From Bacillus manliponensis (GTDB taxonomy: Bacteria > Bacillota > Bacilli > Bacillales > Bacillaceae_G), in assembly GCF_000712595.1 (NCBI RefSeq), contig NZ_JOTN01000002.1, positions 1 through 64,000 of the forward strand: a stretch of DNA of 64,000 nt. Direction: 5' to 3'. Positions within the stretch are counted from its first letter, which is position 1. Every line of letters begins with the position of its first letter. Of the stretch, positions 38,634 to 48,859 are shown in pieces. The notes beneath the pieces are model-generated. The model made no database searches. It saw only the letters and a list, made by a program, of their open reading frames with translations, and had not been told where the DNA came from. Both the position numbers and the translations under genes were made by a program.

Positions 38634-39512
38634 TTAACGCGAAATAGATTGTATAACAGTAAGTAGTTGCTTTCTCTCGTCTTCTGTTAATGGTAATAGA
38701 GGAAGACGAACAGAACCTACATCAAGTCCTACTATTTGCAGCGCTGTTTTTACAGGTGTTGGACTTGGTGCCATAAAGAGCACGTTTGTTACTTTTACAA
38801 GTAATTGATGAAGTTTTTGTGCTTTCTTCATGTCACCTTCTTCAAACGCAGTAATCATTTCTTGCATTTCATTTCCCATTACATGAGAAGAAACAGAAAC
38901 AATTCCTTTTGCACCAATTGCCATTGCTGGTAATGTTAAACCATCATCACCGCTATATACAGCAAAATCATCTGCTGTTTGTTCAATGATTTCAGTCATT
39001 GTTAATACATCGCCACCTGCATCTTTTAAAGCCACGATATTTGGTATTTTTGACAAACGAACAACTGTATCAACAGAAATTTGTACAATAGATCGACCTG
39101 GAACATTATATAACATAACCGGCAATTCTGTACTTTCAGCAATTGCTTTAAAATGCTGATATAGACCTTCTTGATTTGGCTTATTATAGTACGGCGCAAC
39201 TAACATAACAGCATCCACACCCGCTTCTGCTGCTTTCTTTGTCAACTCAATTGACGCATGTGTATTATTGCTACCAGTTCCAGCGATTACGGGCACCCTT
39301 TTATCGACAACAGATACGACATGGCGATATAACGCTACCTTTTCTTCAGATGTTAATGTAGGAGATTCACCTGTTGTTCCACCTACAACGATTGATGTTG
39401 TACCGTTATCAATTAAATAGTTTACCAATTTTGTTGTCTTTGCAAAATCAATGTTTCCATTGATGTCAAACGGAGTCACCATTGCTGTTGCAATTGTCCC
39501 AAAATCTATCAT
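38634..39512 (-). CDS. dapA: 4-hydroxy-tetrahydrodipicolinate synthase
   Basis: DapA condenses aspartate semialdehyde with pyruvate, the first committed step to diaminopimelate, lysine and dipicolinate. The 292 residues show GGTTGESPTLTSEE near 44-57, Tyr in MLYNVPGRS near 134, and the Schiff-base Lys in IVALKDAGGD near 162. Family length. It is the last gene of a run asd-dapG-dapA downstream of dpaA-dpaB, so all enzymes from aspartate to dipicolinate except the aspartate supply are grouped here. Confidence 0.97.
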   Translation of the reverse strand: MIDFGTIATAMVTPFDINGNIDFAKTTKLVNYLIDNGTTSIVVGGTTGESPTLTSEEKVALYRHVVSVVDKRVPVIAGTGSNNTHASIELTKKAAEAGVDAVMLVAPYYNKPNQEGLYQHFKAIAESTELPVMLYNVPGRSIVQISVDTVVRLSKIPNIVALKDAGGDVLTMTEIIEQTADDFAVYSGDDGLTLPAMAIGAKGIVSVSSHVMGNEMQEMITAFEEGDMKKAQKLHQLLVKVTNVLFMAPSPTPVKTALQIVGLDVGSVRLPLLPLTEDERKQLLTVIQSISR

Positions 39513-39523
39513 GCTCTCACTCC

Positions 39524-40756
39524 TTATTGTTCCAGCTGCTTTTCTTTTGAAAGATCAAATGCACCATGAAGTGCATTTACAGCCCCTACTAAATCTTCTT
39601 CTTTCACAAGCACCCAAATTGTCGTATGACTATCGGCAGATTGTAAAATTTGTACACCTTTCTCTGCTAGTGCTGTAACAATTTTCGCAGTCACACCTGG
39701 AATACCTGCCATACCAGCACCAACAATAGAAACTTTCGCACAATGCTCTGTTACAATTGGCTCATAGCCAAGTTGTCGAAGGACTTCAACTGCTCGGCTT
39801 GCTACATCATCACTTACAGTGTAAGCCACACCAGTTGGCGAAATATTAATAAGGTCTACACTTATCTTTTCATTTGCCATCTCTTTAAATACTTGTGCTT
39901 GTAAATCATATGTTCCTTCTTTTGCCAACACTTTAATTTGCGTGACGCCAGAAACATGTGCAATTCCTGTTACAGGACGTTCTTCAACATCACGCCCTTT
40001 TGTAGCACCGTCATATGCAGTAATAAGTGTACCAAGGCTATCTGAGTATGTTGAACGCACACGAAGAGGTACTTTTGCATGCATCGCAATTTCAACAGCA
40101 CGTGGGTGTACTACTTTTGCACCTTGATATGCCATATTACAAATTTCATTGTATGTTACATTTTCTAAATGACGTGCATCTTTTACAATGCGTGGGTCAG
40201 CAGTCATAACACCTTCCACATCTGTAAAAATATCAATATACTCTGCTCCAAGAGCAACACCTAATGCTGAAGCAGATGTATCACTACCACCGCGCCCAAG
40301 TGTTGTCGTATCGCCGTCTTTCGTCTGACCTTGGAATCCAGTTACAACGACAACATCTACTTCTTCTAATTCTTTCAATAGGCGATCACAATTCATTTCG
40401 ATAATTTTCGCATTTGTAAAATCATCATTTGTTACAAAACCAGCTTGTGCTCCAGTTAGAGCTGCCGCTTTTATACCATTTTCATTTAACATGTTTGAAA
40501 ATACAATCGCTGAGATTAACTCACCACAAGATAGCAGTAAATCTTGTTCACGTTTTGAAATATGACATTCCTTTTCATTCACAAGATTTAATAACGTATC
40601 TGTTGCATATGGTTCTCCTTTACGGCCCATTGCAGATACAACAATTACTACTTTATAGTCATCTTTTAATGATTTTTGAATATGGTGAAGCGCATGCTGC
40701 CTTCCATTTTCATCACGTACAGATGTACCACCAAATTTTTGGACAATAATTTTCAT
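39524..40756 (-). CDS. dapG: Aspartokinase I (DapG)
   Basis: Phosphorylates aspartate. DapG is the diaminopimelate-sensitive isoform in B. subtilis and sits in the dipicolinate operon there, as here. The 410 residues show the kinase motif VQKFGGTSVRDENGR near 4-18, VVVTGFQGQTKDGDTTTLGR, GGSDTSASALG and FTDVEGVMTADPR, followed by two ACT domains (about 265-400) that bind the inhibitor. It is not preceded by a lysine riboswitch, which fits DapG rather than LysC. dapA starts 11 bases downstream. Confidence 0.93.
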   Translation of the reverse strand: MKIIVQKFGGTSVRDENGRQHALHHIQKSLKDDYKVVIVVSAMGRKGEPYATDTLLNLVNEKECHISKREQDLLLSCGELISAIVFSNMLNENGIKAAALTGAQAGFVTNDDFTNAKIIEMNCDRLLKELEEVDVVVVTGFQGQTKDGDTTTLGRGGSDTSASALGVALGAEYIDIFTDVEGVMTADPRIVKDARHLENVTYNEICNMAYQGAKVVHPRAVEIAMHAKVPLRVRSTYSDSLGTLITAYDGATKGRDVEERPVTGIAHVSGVTQIKVLAKEGTYDLQAQVFKEMANEKISVDLINISPTGVAYTVSDDVASRAVEVLRQLGYEPIVTEHCAKVSIVGAGMAGIPGVTAKIVTALAEKGVQILQSADSHTTIWVLVKEEDLVGAVNALHGAFDLSKEKQLEQ

Positions 40757-40778
40757 TTTCGCACCTTCTTTTAGCCGT

Positions 40779-41825
40779 TTACACTAATTGTAATTTTACT
40801 AATCGTTCTGCGATTTGAACAGAGTTCCACGCGGCACCTTTTAATAAATTGTCAGATACGACCCAAAGATGGAATCCTTTATCATTATTCAAATCTTTAC
40901 GAATGCGTCCAACAAATACTTCATTTTTTCCTACCGCATTAGCTGGCATTGGGTATAGTTGTTCCGCTGGATTATCTTGCAGGACAACCCCTTCTGCATT
41001 TGCTAATAAACTACGCATCTCTTCTACTGTTACACCTTCTTTTCCGACTTCCATATAAACAGATTCAGAGTGACCAGATACGATTGGCAAACGAACACAT
41101 GTCGCTGCTACTTCAAGCTCTGGCATATGCATAATTTTTTTCGTTTCATTAATCATTTTCATCTCTTCGAATGTAAAACCATTTTCTTCAAACTTATCAA
41201 TTTGCGGAATTGCATTAAAAGCAATTTGATAATGTTTTTCATCACCTTTTACAGGCAATACAGCTGCCTTTACTTCTTCACCATTTAAAATTGCTTGAGA
41301 TTGTTCGTGAAGTTCGTCAATTGCAGCAGCACCTGCTCCTGATACAGCCTGATATGTGGAAACGATTACTCGTGTTAAACCAAATTGCTGACGAATCGGC
41401 TCAAGAGCTACTACCATTTGAATTGTCGAACAGTTTGGATTAGCGATAATCCCGTTATGCTCTAATAAGTCCTTCTCATTTACTTCTGGTACAACAAGTG
41501 GAACATTTTCTGTCATACGGAATGCACTTGTGTTATCAACAACAATTGCTCCTCGCTTTGCTGCTTCTGGCGCCAATTGTTTTGATACAGATCCACCCGC
41601 ACTGAAGAGTGCAATGTCGACTCCTTCAAAGCTTTCAGGTGTTGCTTCTTGCACAACTACTTCTTCACCTTTATATACAAGTTTTTTACCTGCTGAACGT
41701 TTAGAAGAAAGTAACGTTAACTTTCCAATCGGAAAGTCCCTTTGTTCTAAAGTATTTAACATTTGTTCACCAACTGCGCCGGTTGCTCCAACTACAGCGA
41801 CATGAAAAGATTTTTTCTTTTCCAT
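40779..41825 (-). CDS. asd: Aspartate-semialdehyde dehydrogenase
   Basis: Reduces aspartyl phosphate to aspartate semialdehyde with NADPH. The start is set at ATG 41825, with AAGGGG upstream (a GTG one codon earlier is also in frame). The 348 residues show the NADP motif [14 protein letters not shown] near 8-21, the catalytic Cys in [11 protein letters not shown] near 130, and the His region of the catalytic domain ([15 protein letters not shown]). It lies between dpaB and dapG; a hairpin at 41873-41892 separates it from dpaB. Confidence 0.96.
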   Translation of the reverse strand: MEKKKSFHVAVVGATGAVGEQMLNTLEQRDFPIGKLTLLSSKRSAGKKLVYKGEEVVVQEATPESFEGVDIALFSAGGSVSKQLAPEAAKRGAIVVDNTSAFRMTENVPLVVPEVNEKDLLEHNGIIANPNCSTIQMVVALEPIRQQFGLTRVIVSTYQAVSGAGAAAIDELHEQSQAILNGEEVKAAVLPVKGDEKHYQIAFNAIPQIDKFEENGFTFEEMKMINETKKIMHMPELEVAATCVRLPIVSGHSESVYMEVGKEGVTVEEMRSLLANAEGVVLQDNPAEQLYPMPANAVGKNEVFVGRIRKDLNNDKGFHLWVVSDNLLKGAAWNSVQIAERLVKLQLV

Positions 41826-41872
41826 CACTATGCCCCTTTCTACATACCAATCCTTCTATAATGAGAATGAAA

Positions 41873-41892
41873 AGGAGTAAAGTATTACTCCT
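41873..41892 (-). terminator. Hairpin between dpaB and asd, weak terminator or attenuator
   Basis: AGGAGTAA/TTACTCCT with a four-base loop, followed by TTTTCATT on the minus strand. It may limit read-through from the sporulation genes dpaAB into asd, but the T run is short. Confidence 0.5.
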
Positions 41893-41975
41893 CAAAATTC
41901 TTAATAGCATTAATTCTATCATATTCTGCAACAAGTTTGATGGTTTCAGAAAAAATTTTGTCTGTTTTTTCACTT

Positions 41976-42575
41976 TCAGCTCATATATCGAAATTTCTCT
42001 ACTACAACAGGTTGCAGTTGCTTACCTTCTATCGCTTCTGTAATTGTATCTTGAAGAAGTTCCATCCGTGCCACCATTGAATTCGGCTTACTTTGCGGTG
42101 CATCTTGCCCAAACGGGACAAAGTAAATGTTTTTCGTTGCCATTAAGCGCATAAGGTTAACCCCATTCAAACCAAGGGCATCGTTTGTTGAAACAGCGAG
42201 TACAACAGGTTTACAGTTTCTAAGTGTTGCTTTCGCTGCCATTAAAACTGGAGAATCTGTCATTGCATTCGCAAATTTACTCATTGAATTTCCTGTTAGC
42301 GGAGCGATAACCATACAATCAAGTGGGATTTTCGGTCCTAATGGTTCTGCTTTTACAATCGAATCAATTACTTTATGACCTGTAATAGATTCGATTCTTT
42401 CAACCCATTCTTCTCCTTCACCAAATCTTGTATTTGTTGTTTGCAATGTATAAGAAACAACCGGTAACACTTCTGCTCCTTCTGCTACAATTTTTTCTAA
42501 ATACGGCATAACCTCTGCATACGTACAATGAGAACCTGTCAATCCAAAACCAATTCGTTTCCCTTTTAAACTCAT
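41976..42575 (-). CDS. dpaB: Dipicolinate synthase subunit B
   Basis: DpaB (SpoVFB) with DpaA oxidises dihydrodipicolinate to dipicolinic acid in the mother cell; the product is loaded into the spore core with calcium. The 199-residue protein has the fold of the flavoprotein/phosphopantothenoylcysteine decarboxylase-like group (IGFGLTGSHCTYAEVMPYLE, APLTGNSMSKFANAMTDSPV). Its start overlaps the dpaA stop by four bases, which implies coupled translation. Confidence 0.96.
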   Translation of the reverse strand: MSLKGKRIGFGLTGSHCTYAEVMPYLEKIVAEGAEVLPVVSYTLQTTNTRFGEGEEWVERIESITGHKVIDSIVKAEPLGPKIPLDCMVIAPLTGNSMSKFANAMTDSPVLMAAKATLRNCKPVVLAVSTNDALGLNGVNLMRLMATKNIYFVPFGQDAPQSKPNSMVARMELLQDTITEAIEGKQLQPVVVEKFRYMS

Positions 42576-43474
42576 TTTTTCTTCTCCTTTCCTGTTTGGA
42601 TATCAGCTATTAATAAGTTAGAAAGGACGTTCGCAAGAATTTGCCCTGCCGTTTTCGGAGCAACAATGCCAGGAAGCCCCGGTGCAAGCAATGCCTTTAT
42701 TCCACGCTTTTCTGCGTATCTAAAATCCGTTCCTCCAGGCTTAGAAGCTAAATCAATAATTAGTGTGTGTGCTGGCATCTTTGCAATAACGTTTGCAGTG
42801 ACAATTTGGTGTGGGATTGTATTAATCACGATATCAATATCTTCCACTTCTTCTTCTATATCCTTCATATGAAAAGGTGAAAATGTCATTTCAGTAATAC
42901 GTGCAATATGTTCCGAACGACGTGCACCTACTTTTACAGTTGCCCCAAGCGCTTGAAACGCTCTCGCTACACTCATTCCTGTTCTACCAAAACCAAGAAC
43001 CATCACTTTCGAACCGTGAATGGTATAATCAGTGTGTTGAATTACCATCATAATTGTACCTTCGACTGTAGGAATAGAATTGTAAATTGCCACATCATCA
43101 CGGTCGAATAATTTCACAAGTTTTCGATTCGTAGCAGAAATAATCGTATCTAAGTAAGAGTTACTAATACCTGAGTAAATTGTAAAGTGCGATGGTGTTT
43201 TTTCAATCTGCTCCTTCGTAAGAACAACTTTTTCATTTGAGAAAAGTGTATCGACCTCTCCTTGTGGGTTCGTTCCTGCTACTGGTAAAATAATCGCATC
43301 TAAAGAAGTGAAATCTAGGTTTTGCATGCTTTCTTTTGCAGCACCAGTGAATCCATGATCCAGCTGCTCAAATCCTACTAATGACAATTTTGCATCAAGC
43401 TCGACTAGCTTACGAATCACCTCTAGCTGCCGCGCATCTCCTCCAATGACAGCGATATGGATATCAGTCAACAT
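42572..43474 (-). CDS. dpaA: Dipicolinate synthase subunit A
   Basis: DpaA (SpoVFA) is the NAD(P)-dependent half of dipicolinate synthase. The 300 residues hold an N-terminal dipicolinate-specific domain (IAVIGGDARQLEVIRKLVEL) and a Rossmann domain from about 150 on (KVMVLGFGRTGMSVARAFQA). AAGGTGAAGTAAGG precedes the ATG. A CATACGTTA, which matches the sigma-K -10 pattern CATANNNTA, lies at 43547-43555. The ymxH gene that precedes dpaA in B. subtilis is not seen here. Confidence 0.96.
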   Translation of the reverse strand: MLTDIHIAVIGGDARQLEVIRKLVELDAKLSLVGFEQLDHGFTGAAKESMQNLDFTSLDAIILPVAGTNPQGEVDTLFSNEKVVLTKEQIEKTPSHFTIYSGISNSYLDTIISATNRKLVKLFDRDDVAIYNSIPTVEGTIMMVIQHTDYTIHGSKVMVLGFGRTGMSVARAFQALGATVKVGARRSEHIARITEMTFSPFHMKDIEEEVEDIDIVINTIPHQIVTANVIAKMPAHTLIIDLASKPGGTDFRYAEKRGIKALLAPGLPGIVAPKTAGQILANVLSNLLIADIQTGKEKKK

Positions 43475-43775
43475 TCCTTACTTCACCTTCTTTTTCTCTC
43501 ATTCTAATAAAAACGCCTACTTTTTCTTTTTCCTCCACATCATATGTAACGTATGAGCTTTGGGTGATTGAATTTTCTAGGAAAGCTTTTCGTTAATCTC
43601 TTAATTAAAGTTTTAGGAAACAATAAATGAAATGTACACAATACAAAAAGACCTACAAGTTTTCCTTGTAGGCCTTTTCAAACATACGTTATCACGCATT
43701 AACAAGCTATCTGAAAAAATGATTGGCTAGGCTAACCATTAATGATGGATAAACCCTATTGCTTGAAACTTCACT
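43475..43775 (-). promoter_or_regulatory. Spacer between mlpA and dpaA with possible sigma-K -10
   Basis: The gap contains a CATACGTTA (43547-43555 on the minus strand) fitting a sigma-K -10, with no clear -35 AC at the normal distance. The mlpA terminator is at 43646-43678. Two open frames of 26-41 codons run through 43480-43620 but have no ribosome site and are not called. Confidence 0.4.
43646..43678 (-). terminator. Terminator of mlpA
   Basis: AAAAGGCCTACAAG pairs with CTTGTAGGTCTTTT, with one mismatch, about 100 bases after the mlpA stop. T-flanked on both strands. Confidence 0.8.
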
Positions 43776-45020
43776 TTATTTCTGAATGATTCCTTTTGGT
43801 AGCTCTCCAGTTGGGCTAATTAAGGCTGCCGAGAACTCATCTGTAAATATATTATGAATTAAAGTATCTACATCAGCTTTTGTTACAGCATTAACACTTT
43901 CAATAATTTCATCCAAGGAGCGATGTTTTTTTAGAAGCAGTTCGTTTTTACCGTTACGACTCATACGGCTATTTGTACTTTCTAAACTTAACATTAAATT
44001 TCCTTTTAATTGTTCTTTACTATTCATAAGCTCTTTTTCTGTAATACCCGTATCTTTTAATGATTGTAACGTTTGTTGAATTGTTTCATACAGTGTGTCT
44101 AATTGCTGACTTCCTGTACCACCATAAATTGTTAACATCCCCGTATCTTCATAAGAAGAATGGTAGGAGAAAACAGAATATGCTAAACCGCGTTGTTCAC
44201 GTACTTCTTGGAATAAACGACTACTCATACTACCACCTAATACATTGTTTAATACGATTAAGTTATAAATGTCCTTGTTACCCATTTGTAATCCTTGAAA
44301 ACCTAGACAAAGATGCGCTTGTTCCGTTTCTTTCTTACGAGCAACTTTGTTTGGATGGAAGATTGGGCTATGTACTTGTTCACGATTTGTTGTTCCTTCG
44401 TAATTTCCAAAATATTTCTCTACTGTTTGGACAAACATTTCATCAATATTTCCAGCAATCGAAACAACGATATTTTCCGGTGTATAATGATCTTTTATAT
44501 ATTGACGAAGTGTATCGCCTGTAAAGGTTTCAAGTGTTTGCTCCGTTCCTAAAATCGGATAACCAAGTGGATGCGTCTCATACGTTGCTTTCGTCAACAT
44601 ATCATGTACAATATCATCCGGCGTATCTTCATACATTTTAATTTCTTCAAATACAACATTTTTTTCTTTCTTTAATTCTTCTTCAACAAATGTAGAATTA
44701 AAGAACATATCCGCTAAAACATCAAGCGCATAATTAGCGTGCTCATCTAATACTTTTGCATAATAGCATGTATATTCTTTCGATGTGAAAGCATTTACTT
44801 GACCACCAATACTATCAAATGACTCTGCAATTTCCCTTGCGCTACGTGTTTTCGTTCCTTTGAAGAACATGTGCTCTAAAAAGTGAGAAATACCATTATT
44901 TTTTTCATTTTCATTTCTTGATCCAGCATGAATCCATATTCCAATGGCGACAGAACGAACTGTCGGAATATGTTCTGTTACAATTCGCACACCATTTTTA
45001 CAAGTATATTTTTTAATCAA
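43776..45020 (-). CDS. mlpA: M16 family processing peptidase MlpA (YmxG)
   Basis: A soluble zinc protease related to mitochondrial processing peptidase. The start is set at TTG 45020 (reads MIKKYTCKNGVRIVTEHIPT), with AGGAGG eight bases upstream; the longest frame adds seven residues. The 414 residues hold the inverted zinc motif HFLEH near 47-51 (ISHFLEHMFFKGT) and the distal Glu region (EKNVVFEEIKMYEDTPDD). It has a complete active site in one chain, unlike the YmfF/YmfH pair elsewhere in the window. In B. subtilis MlpA affects protease gene expression. Confidence 0.93.
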   Translation of the reverse strand: MIKKYTCKNGVRIVTEHIPTVRSVAIGIWIHAGSRNENEKNNGISHFLEHMFFKGTKTRSAREIAESFDSIGGQVNAFTSKEYTCYYAKVLDEHANYALDVLADMFFNSTFVEEELKKEKNVVFEEIKMYEDTPDDIVHDMLTKATYETHPLGYPILGTEQTLETFTGDTLRQYIKDHYTPENIVVSIAGNIDEMFVQTVEKYFGNYEGTTNREQVHSPIFHPNKVARKKETEQAHLCLGFQGLQMGNKDIYNLIVLNNVLGGSMSSRLFQEVREQRGLAYSVFSYHSSYEDTGMLTIYGGTGSQQLDTLYETIQQTLQSLKDTGITEKELMNSKEQLKGNLMLSLESTNSRMSRNGKNELLLKKHRSLDEIIESVNAVTKADVDTLIHNIFTDEFSAALISPTGELPKGIIQK

Positions 45021-45106
45021 AAACTTTCCTCCTAATGCCAATTTATATATAATAATTTCTATTATTTAATCATAACAAGTTTAAGAATGAATGTCATGTA
45101 AATGAT

Positions 45107-46003
45107 TTAATCCAAACGCTTTTCATCCATTAAAGCAGATACACTCCCAACCTCATAACCTTGTTCTTTCAACTTCGTGATAAGAGTATGTAACGATTCA
45201 GCAGTAGGTGCGGTTGGATGCATTAATATAATAGCGCCCGGGTGCACTTTTCCCATTACACGCTCGATGATTACGGATGGTTCAGGTCTTTGCCAATCAA
45301 TTGTATCTACAGTCCACATAATTGTTCGCATCTGTAATTTAGATGCTATATCCACTACATCATCACGAAAACTACCGCTTGGGGGAGCAAACCATTTTAC
45401 TTTTTTATTTGTTGCAGCTTCAATGATTTCATTCGTTTTTTGAAGTTGTTCATGAATGGAACCTACAGATAAAGTTTTCATATCAGGATGTGTATAGGAA
45501 TGATTCCCCACTTCTTGTTTTGCATCAACAATCATTTTAGCGAACCTTACATTTTCTTTCACCCAGCGCCCTTCAAGAAAAAACGTGGCTGTTACATTAT
45601 GTTTATGTAACGTTTCTAACATACGCGGGAGATATTCGTTCCCCCATGCAACATTAATTGTAAGCGCAACCATTTTTTTATTTGCATTTCCTCTATAGAT
45701 TGGTGCTGGTGGTAAGTCTTTCAAATGGACTTTCGGTGAGACTTCCTTATATACAAGAAGATTTTCGTTAAACACCCCTCTCTTTTTCATATTCATGTAC
45801 GACATTTTCACATCTACTTCTTTCCCATTATAACCCGGTACTGCCTTCCACACTCTGTCTATCACAGCATTTTTCGGAGCAATTGTGTAGGACTTCGACT
45901 TTTCACGAATTTCCTCATATAGTACATCTTTCGCATTTACTACATAGAAAAAAGAAGTTATTGATAATAAAAGAACTAATAGCAAGACTATACGCCTTTT
46001 CAT
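45107..46003 (-). CDS. ylxY: YlxY, polysaccharide deacetylase-like protein lacking the catalytic Asp motif
   Basis: A NodB-fold sporulation protein. The start is set at ATG 46003 (MKRRIVLLLVLLLSITSFFY), with CAGGAGG upstream. Residues 1-24 are a signal or anchor segment. In the NodB domain the first motif reads VALTINVAWGNEYLP instead of TFDDG, so the catalytic base and a metal ligand are missing. The second motif NHSYTHP is intact. The third region reads WFAPPSGSFR. It therefore probably is not a standard deacetylase. 298 residues; it lies between pnp and mlpA as in B. subtilis. Confidence 0.92.
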   Translation of the reverse strand: MKRRIVLLLVLLLSITSFFYVVNAKDVLYEEIREKSKSYTIAPKNAVIDRVWKAVPGYNGKEVDVKMSYMNMKKRGVFNENLLVYKEVSPKVHLKDLPPAPIYRGNANKKMVALTINVAWGNEYLPRMLETLHKHNVTATFFLEGRWVKENVRFAKMIVDAKQEVGNHSYTHPDMKTLSVGSIHEQLQKTNEIIEAATNKKVKWFAPPSGSFRDDVVDIASKLQMRTIMWTVDTIDWQRPEPSVIIERVMGKVHPGAIILMHPTAPTAESLHTLITKLKEQGYEVGSVSALMDEKRLD

Positions 46004-46110
46004 ATAAAAAATCCTCCTGTTATAACTCATAAATAACAAAAAATCTTAATTTCTCCTTATCATAGTTAATTTGAACGTTCTCGTTAAAACTATACATTAT
46101 CCCATATAAA

Positions 46111-46136
46111 AAAACCTCGGGGAATCCCAAGGTTTT
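46111..46136 (-). terminator. Terminator of pnp
   Basis: AAAACCTTGGG and CCCGAGGTTTT, with one G:A mismatch, followed by TTTTA, about 30 bases after the pnp stop. Confidence 0.8.
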
Positions 46137-46164
46137 CATACAGACGTATATGTCAGTTCTTTTA

Positions 46165-48309
46165 TTATTCTTGTGTTGCTTCCTGTTTTGCTTCAGCTTT
46201 TGCTGCTTCTTTTTCTTGCTCAGCTTTTAGTAATACTTTACGAGATAAGTTTACACGACCTTGCTTATCGATTTCGATAACTTTTACTTCAATTTCGTCA
46301 CCAATCTTCACAACATCTTCTACTTTTCCTACTCGCTCAAGCGCAAGTTCAGAAATATGAACTAGACCATCTTTACCACTAAATAACTCAACGAAAGCAC
46401 CGAACTTTTCAATTCGTTTTACTTTTCCTACATAAATTTCATCTACTTGAACTTCACGAACGATATCTTCGATAATCTTCTTCGCCTTTTCGTTCATTTC
46501 TTGGTTAATAGATGAAATGAACACTGTACCGTCTTGTTCGATATCGATTTTTACGCCCGTCTCTTCAATAATCTTGTTAATTTGTTTACCACTTGGTCCA
46601 ATTACATCGCGAATCTTATCCGGATTAATTGTCATTGTGATAATTTTCGGAGCATATTCAGATAACTCTGTACGTGGCTCAGCAATAACAGATAGCATAT
46701 GTTCTAAAATGTGCATACGACCAACTTTTGCTTGTTGAAGAGCTTCTTCTAAAATTTCACGAGATAGACCTTCAATTTTAATATCCATTTGTAATGCCGT
46801 TACACCTTTAGCTGTACCTGCTACTTTAAAGTCCATATCACCTAAGTGATCTTCCATACCTTGAATATCTGTTAAGATTGTGTAATGTTCATTAGATTTT
46901 ACAAGTCCCATTGCAATACCCGCAACTGGCGCTTTAAGCGGTACCCCTGCATCCATCATCGCTAATGTACTTGCACAAATACTTGCTTGTGAAGTTGAAC
47001 CATTTGATTCTAATACTTCAGATACAAGACGAACTGTATATGGGAAGTCTGTTTCAGCTGGAATAACAGGCTCAAGAGCACGCTCTCCTAATGCACCGTG
47101 ACCAATTTCACGACGGCCTGGTCCACGCATCGGTCTTGTTTCCCCTACACTAAAGGATGGGAAATTGTAATGATGCATGAAACGTTTCGATTCTTCCACA
47201 CCTAAGCCATCTAAAATTTGCACATCACCTAATGCACCTAAAGTACAAATGCTAAGCGCTTGTGTTTGTCCACGTGTAAATAGTCCAGATCCATGCGTAC
47301 GAGGTAACAATCCTACCTCTGACGCTAAAGGACGAATTTCATCACTCTTACGTCCATCAGGGCGAACTTTTTCAACTGTAATAAGACGACGTACTTCTTC
47401 TTTTACAATTTTAGATAATATTTCTTTTACTTGTCCTAATGTTGATGCATCTGCTTCTTTTTCTTCATAATGTGCAATAACACGCTTTTTCACTTCATTA
47501 ATTGCATCTTCACGAGCATGTTTCTCATGAACTTGAATTGCAGCGTGCATATCCACTTCTGCCATTTCACGTACTTCTTTGTTTAACGTTACATCCACTT
47601 CATATAATTGAATGTCTGCTTTTTCTTTACCAACAGCTTGTACAATTTCCTCTTGGAATGCAATTAAACGCTTAATCTCTTCATGACCAAACATAATTGC
47701 TTCTAACATCGTTTCTTCAGGTACTTGATCTGCTCCTGCTTCTACCATGTTAATTGCATCTTTCGTACCAGCAACAACAAGGTGAATATCACTCTTTTCT
47801 TGTTGTTCAACTGTCGGGTTAATAATAAACTCGCCATCGATACGTCCAACTGTTGCACCAGCAATTGGACCTTCAAATGGAATATCTGAAATCGATAACG
47901 CTAATGAAGAGCCAAGCATTGCTGCCATCTCTGAAGAGCAGTTTTGATCAACGCTCATCACGATACTCACAACTTGTACTTCGTTACGGAATCCATCAGC
48001 AAACAGCGGACGAATTGGACGATCGATTAAACGGCTTGCCAAAATTGCTTTTTCACTTGGGCGTCCTTCACGCTTAATAAAACCGCCTGGGATTTTACCT
48101 ACTGCATATAAACGCTCTTCGTAGTTTACTGTTAACGGGAAAAAATCTACATCTTTCGCTTCTTTCGATGCAGTTGCTGTAGATAGAACTGCCGTATCGC
48201 CGTATCTTACTAATACTGCTCCGTTCGCTTGCTTTGCAAGCTGACCTGTTTCAACTGTAAGCTGGCGACCAGCTAAATCTATCGAGAAGACTTGCTTTTC
48301 TTGAGTCAT
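46165..48309 (-). CDS. pnp: Polynucleotide phosphorylase
   Basis: A 3'-5' phosphorolytic exoribonuclease central to mRNA turnover. The 714 residues comprise two RNase PH domains (first [20 protein letters not shown] and [14 protein letters not shown]; second [14 protein letters not shown] to [20 protein letters not shown]), a KH domain ([14 protein letters not shown] near 560) and an S1 domain ([16 protein letters not shown] near 625-640), ending in a Lys/Ala/Glu-rich tail. Family length. GAGAGGGG precedes the ATG. It follows rpsO, whose strong terminator lies between them. A TATAAT pair is present near 48365, but the -35 is weak. Confidence 0.98.
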   Translation of the reverse strand: MTQEKQVFSIDLAGRQLTVETGQLAKQANGAVLVRYGDTAVLSTATASKEAKDVDFFPLTVNYEERLYAVGKIPGGFIKREGRPSEKAILASRLIDRPIRPLFADGFRNEVQVVSIVMSVDQNCSSEMAAMLGSSLALSISDIPFEGPIAGATVGRIDGEFIINPTVEQQEKSDIHLVVAGTKDAINMVEAGADQVPEETMLEAIMFGHEEIKRLIAFQEEIVQAVGKEKADIQLYEVDVTLNKEVREMAEVDMHAAIQVHEKHAREDAINEVKKRVIAHYEEKEADASTLGQVKEILSKIVKEEVRRLITVEKVRPDGRKSDEIRPLASEVGLLPRTHGSGLFTRGQTQALSICTLGALGDVQILDGLGVEESKRFMHHYNFPSFSVGETRPMRGPGRREIGHGALGERALEPVIPAETDFPYTVRLVSEVLESNGSTSQASICASTLAMMDAGVPLKAPVAGIAMGLVKSNEHYTILTDIQGMEDHLGDMDFKVAGTAKGVTALQMDIKIEGLSREILEEALQQAKVGRMHILEHMLSVIAEPRTELSEYAPKIITMTINPDKIRDVIGPSGKQINKIIEETGVKIDIEQDGTVFISSINQEMNEKAKKIIEDIVREVQVDEIYVGKVKRIEKFGAFVELFSGKDGLVHISELALERVGKVEDVVKIGDEIEVKVIEIDKQGRVNLSRKVLLKAEQEKEAAKAEAKQEATQE

Positions 48310-48437
48310 TTAAGTACCCCTCTCAATTTAAAATATATCATTCTTCTATGTAAACGGATGATTATATCATTATACTCTTCCCTCAGTATTCCCAAAATAT
48401 ATGAGAGCTATCAAGAGAAGATATATTTTTACCTAAC

Positions 48438-48465
48438 AAAAAAGCGGGAATATTCCCGCTTTTTT
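48438..48465 (-). terminator. Terminator of rpsO
   Basis: A perfect palindrome AAAAAAGCGGGAAT/ATTCCCGCTTTTTT starts three bases after the rpsO stop. Confidence 0.95.
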
Positions 48466-48467
48466 GA

Positions 48468-48737
48468 CTATCGACGTAATCCAAGCTTAGTGATTACTTC
48501 ACGGTAGCGTGTGATGTCTTTGTTACGAAGGTAAGTAAGTAAGTTACGACGTTTACCAACCATCTTTAAAAGACCGCGACGTGAATGATGATCTTTCTTG
48601 TGAGTACGTAAGTGCTCGTTTAGAGTGTTAATTTGCTCTGTTAGGACAGCAATTTGAACCTCTGGAGAACCAGTATCAGCCTCGTGAGTTCTAAATTGTG
48701 CAATAATCTCATTTTTACGCTCTTGTGTTAAAGCCAT
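48468..48737 (-). CDS. rpsO: 30S ribosomal protein S15
   Basis: S15 binds 16S rRNA early in 30S assembly and contacts the 50S subunit. The 89 residues match the family from end to end ([20 protein letters not shown] to TKLGLRR, with [20 protein letters not shown] in the middle). AGGAGGTG precedes the ATG. It has its own promoter and terminator. A leader hairpin at 48772-48803 may be the site of autorepression. Confidence 0.99.
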   Translation of the reverse strand: MALTQERKNEIIAQFRTHEADTGSPEVQIAVLTEQINTLNEHLRTHKKDHHSRRGLLKMVGKRRNLLTYLRNKDITRYREVITKLGLRR

Positions 48738-48771
48738 CCTATTTCACCTCCTAAATAATAAACCCCAATTA

Positions 48772-48803
48772 CCTAGCAAGCGTCGGTGAGTCGCAATGCC
48801 AAG
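48772..48803 (-). promoter_or_regulatory. rpsO leader hairpin, candidate S15 binding site
   Basis: The minus-strand leader forms CUUGGCA/UGCUAGG (with wobble pairs) and inner GCG/CGC around a nine-base loop, 35-65 bases before the S15 start. S15 represses its own mRNA through leader structures in several bacteria, including bacilli. Protein binding here is an inference from place and shape. Confidence 0.4.
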
Positions 48804-48830
48804 CAATGGTTGTTATAAAGTACATAACAT

Positions 48831-48859
48831 AGAATACTACTTTTCATTAGAAAAAGCAA
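48831..48859 (-). promoter_or_regulatory. Sigma-A promoter of rpsO
   Basis: The minus strand has TTGCTT (48854-48859), 17 bases and TATTCT (48831-48836). The -35 and spacer lie in the last codons of ribF. Confidence 0.55.

Noticed and set aside
43480-43620. Two overlapping open frames of 26 and about 41 codons upstream of dpaA, protein-like in composition
   Set aside because: Neither has a start with a ribosome site; they do not resemble YmxH, and the region fits a promoter spacer.
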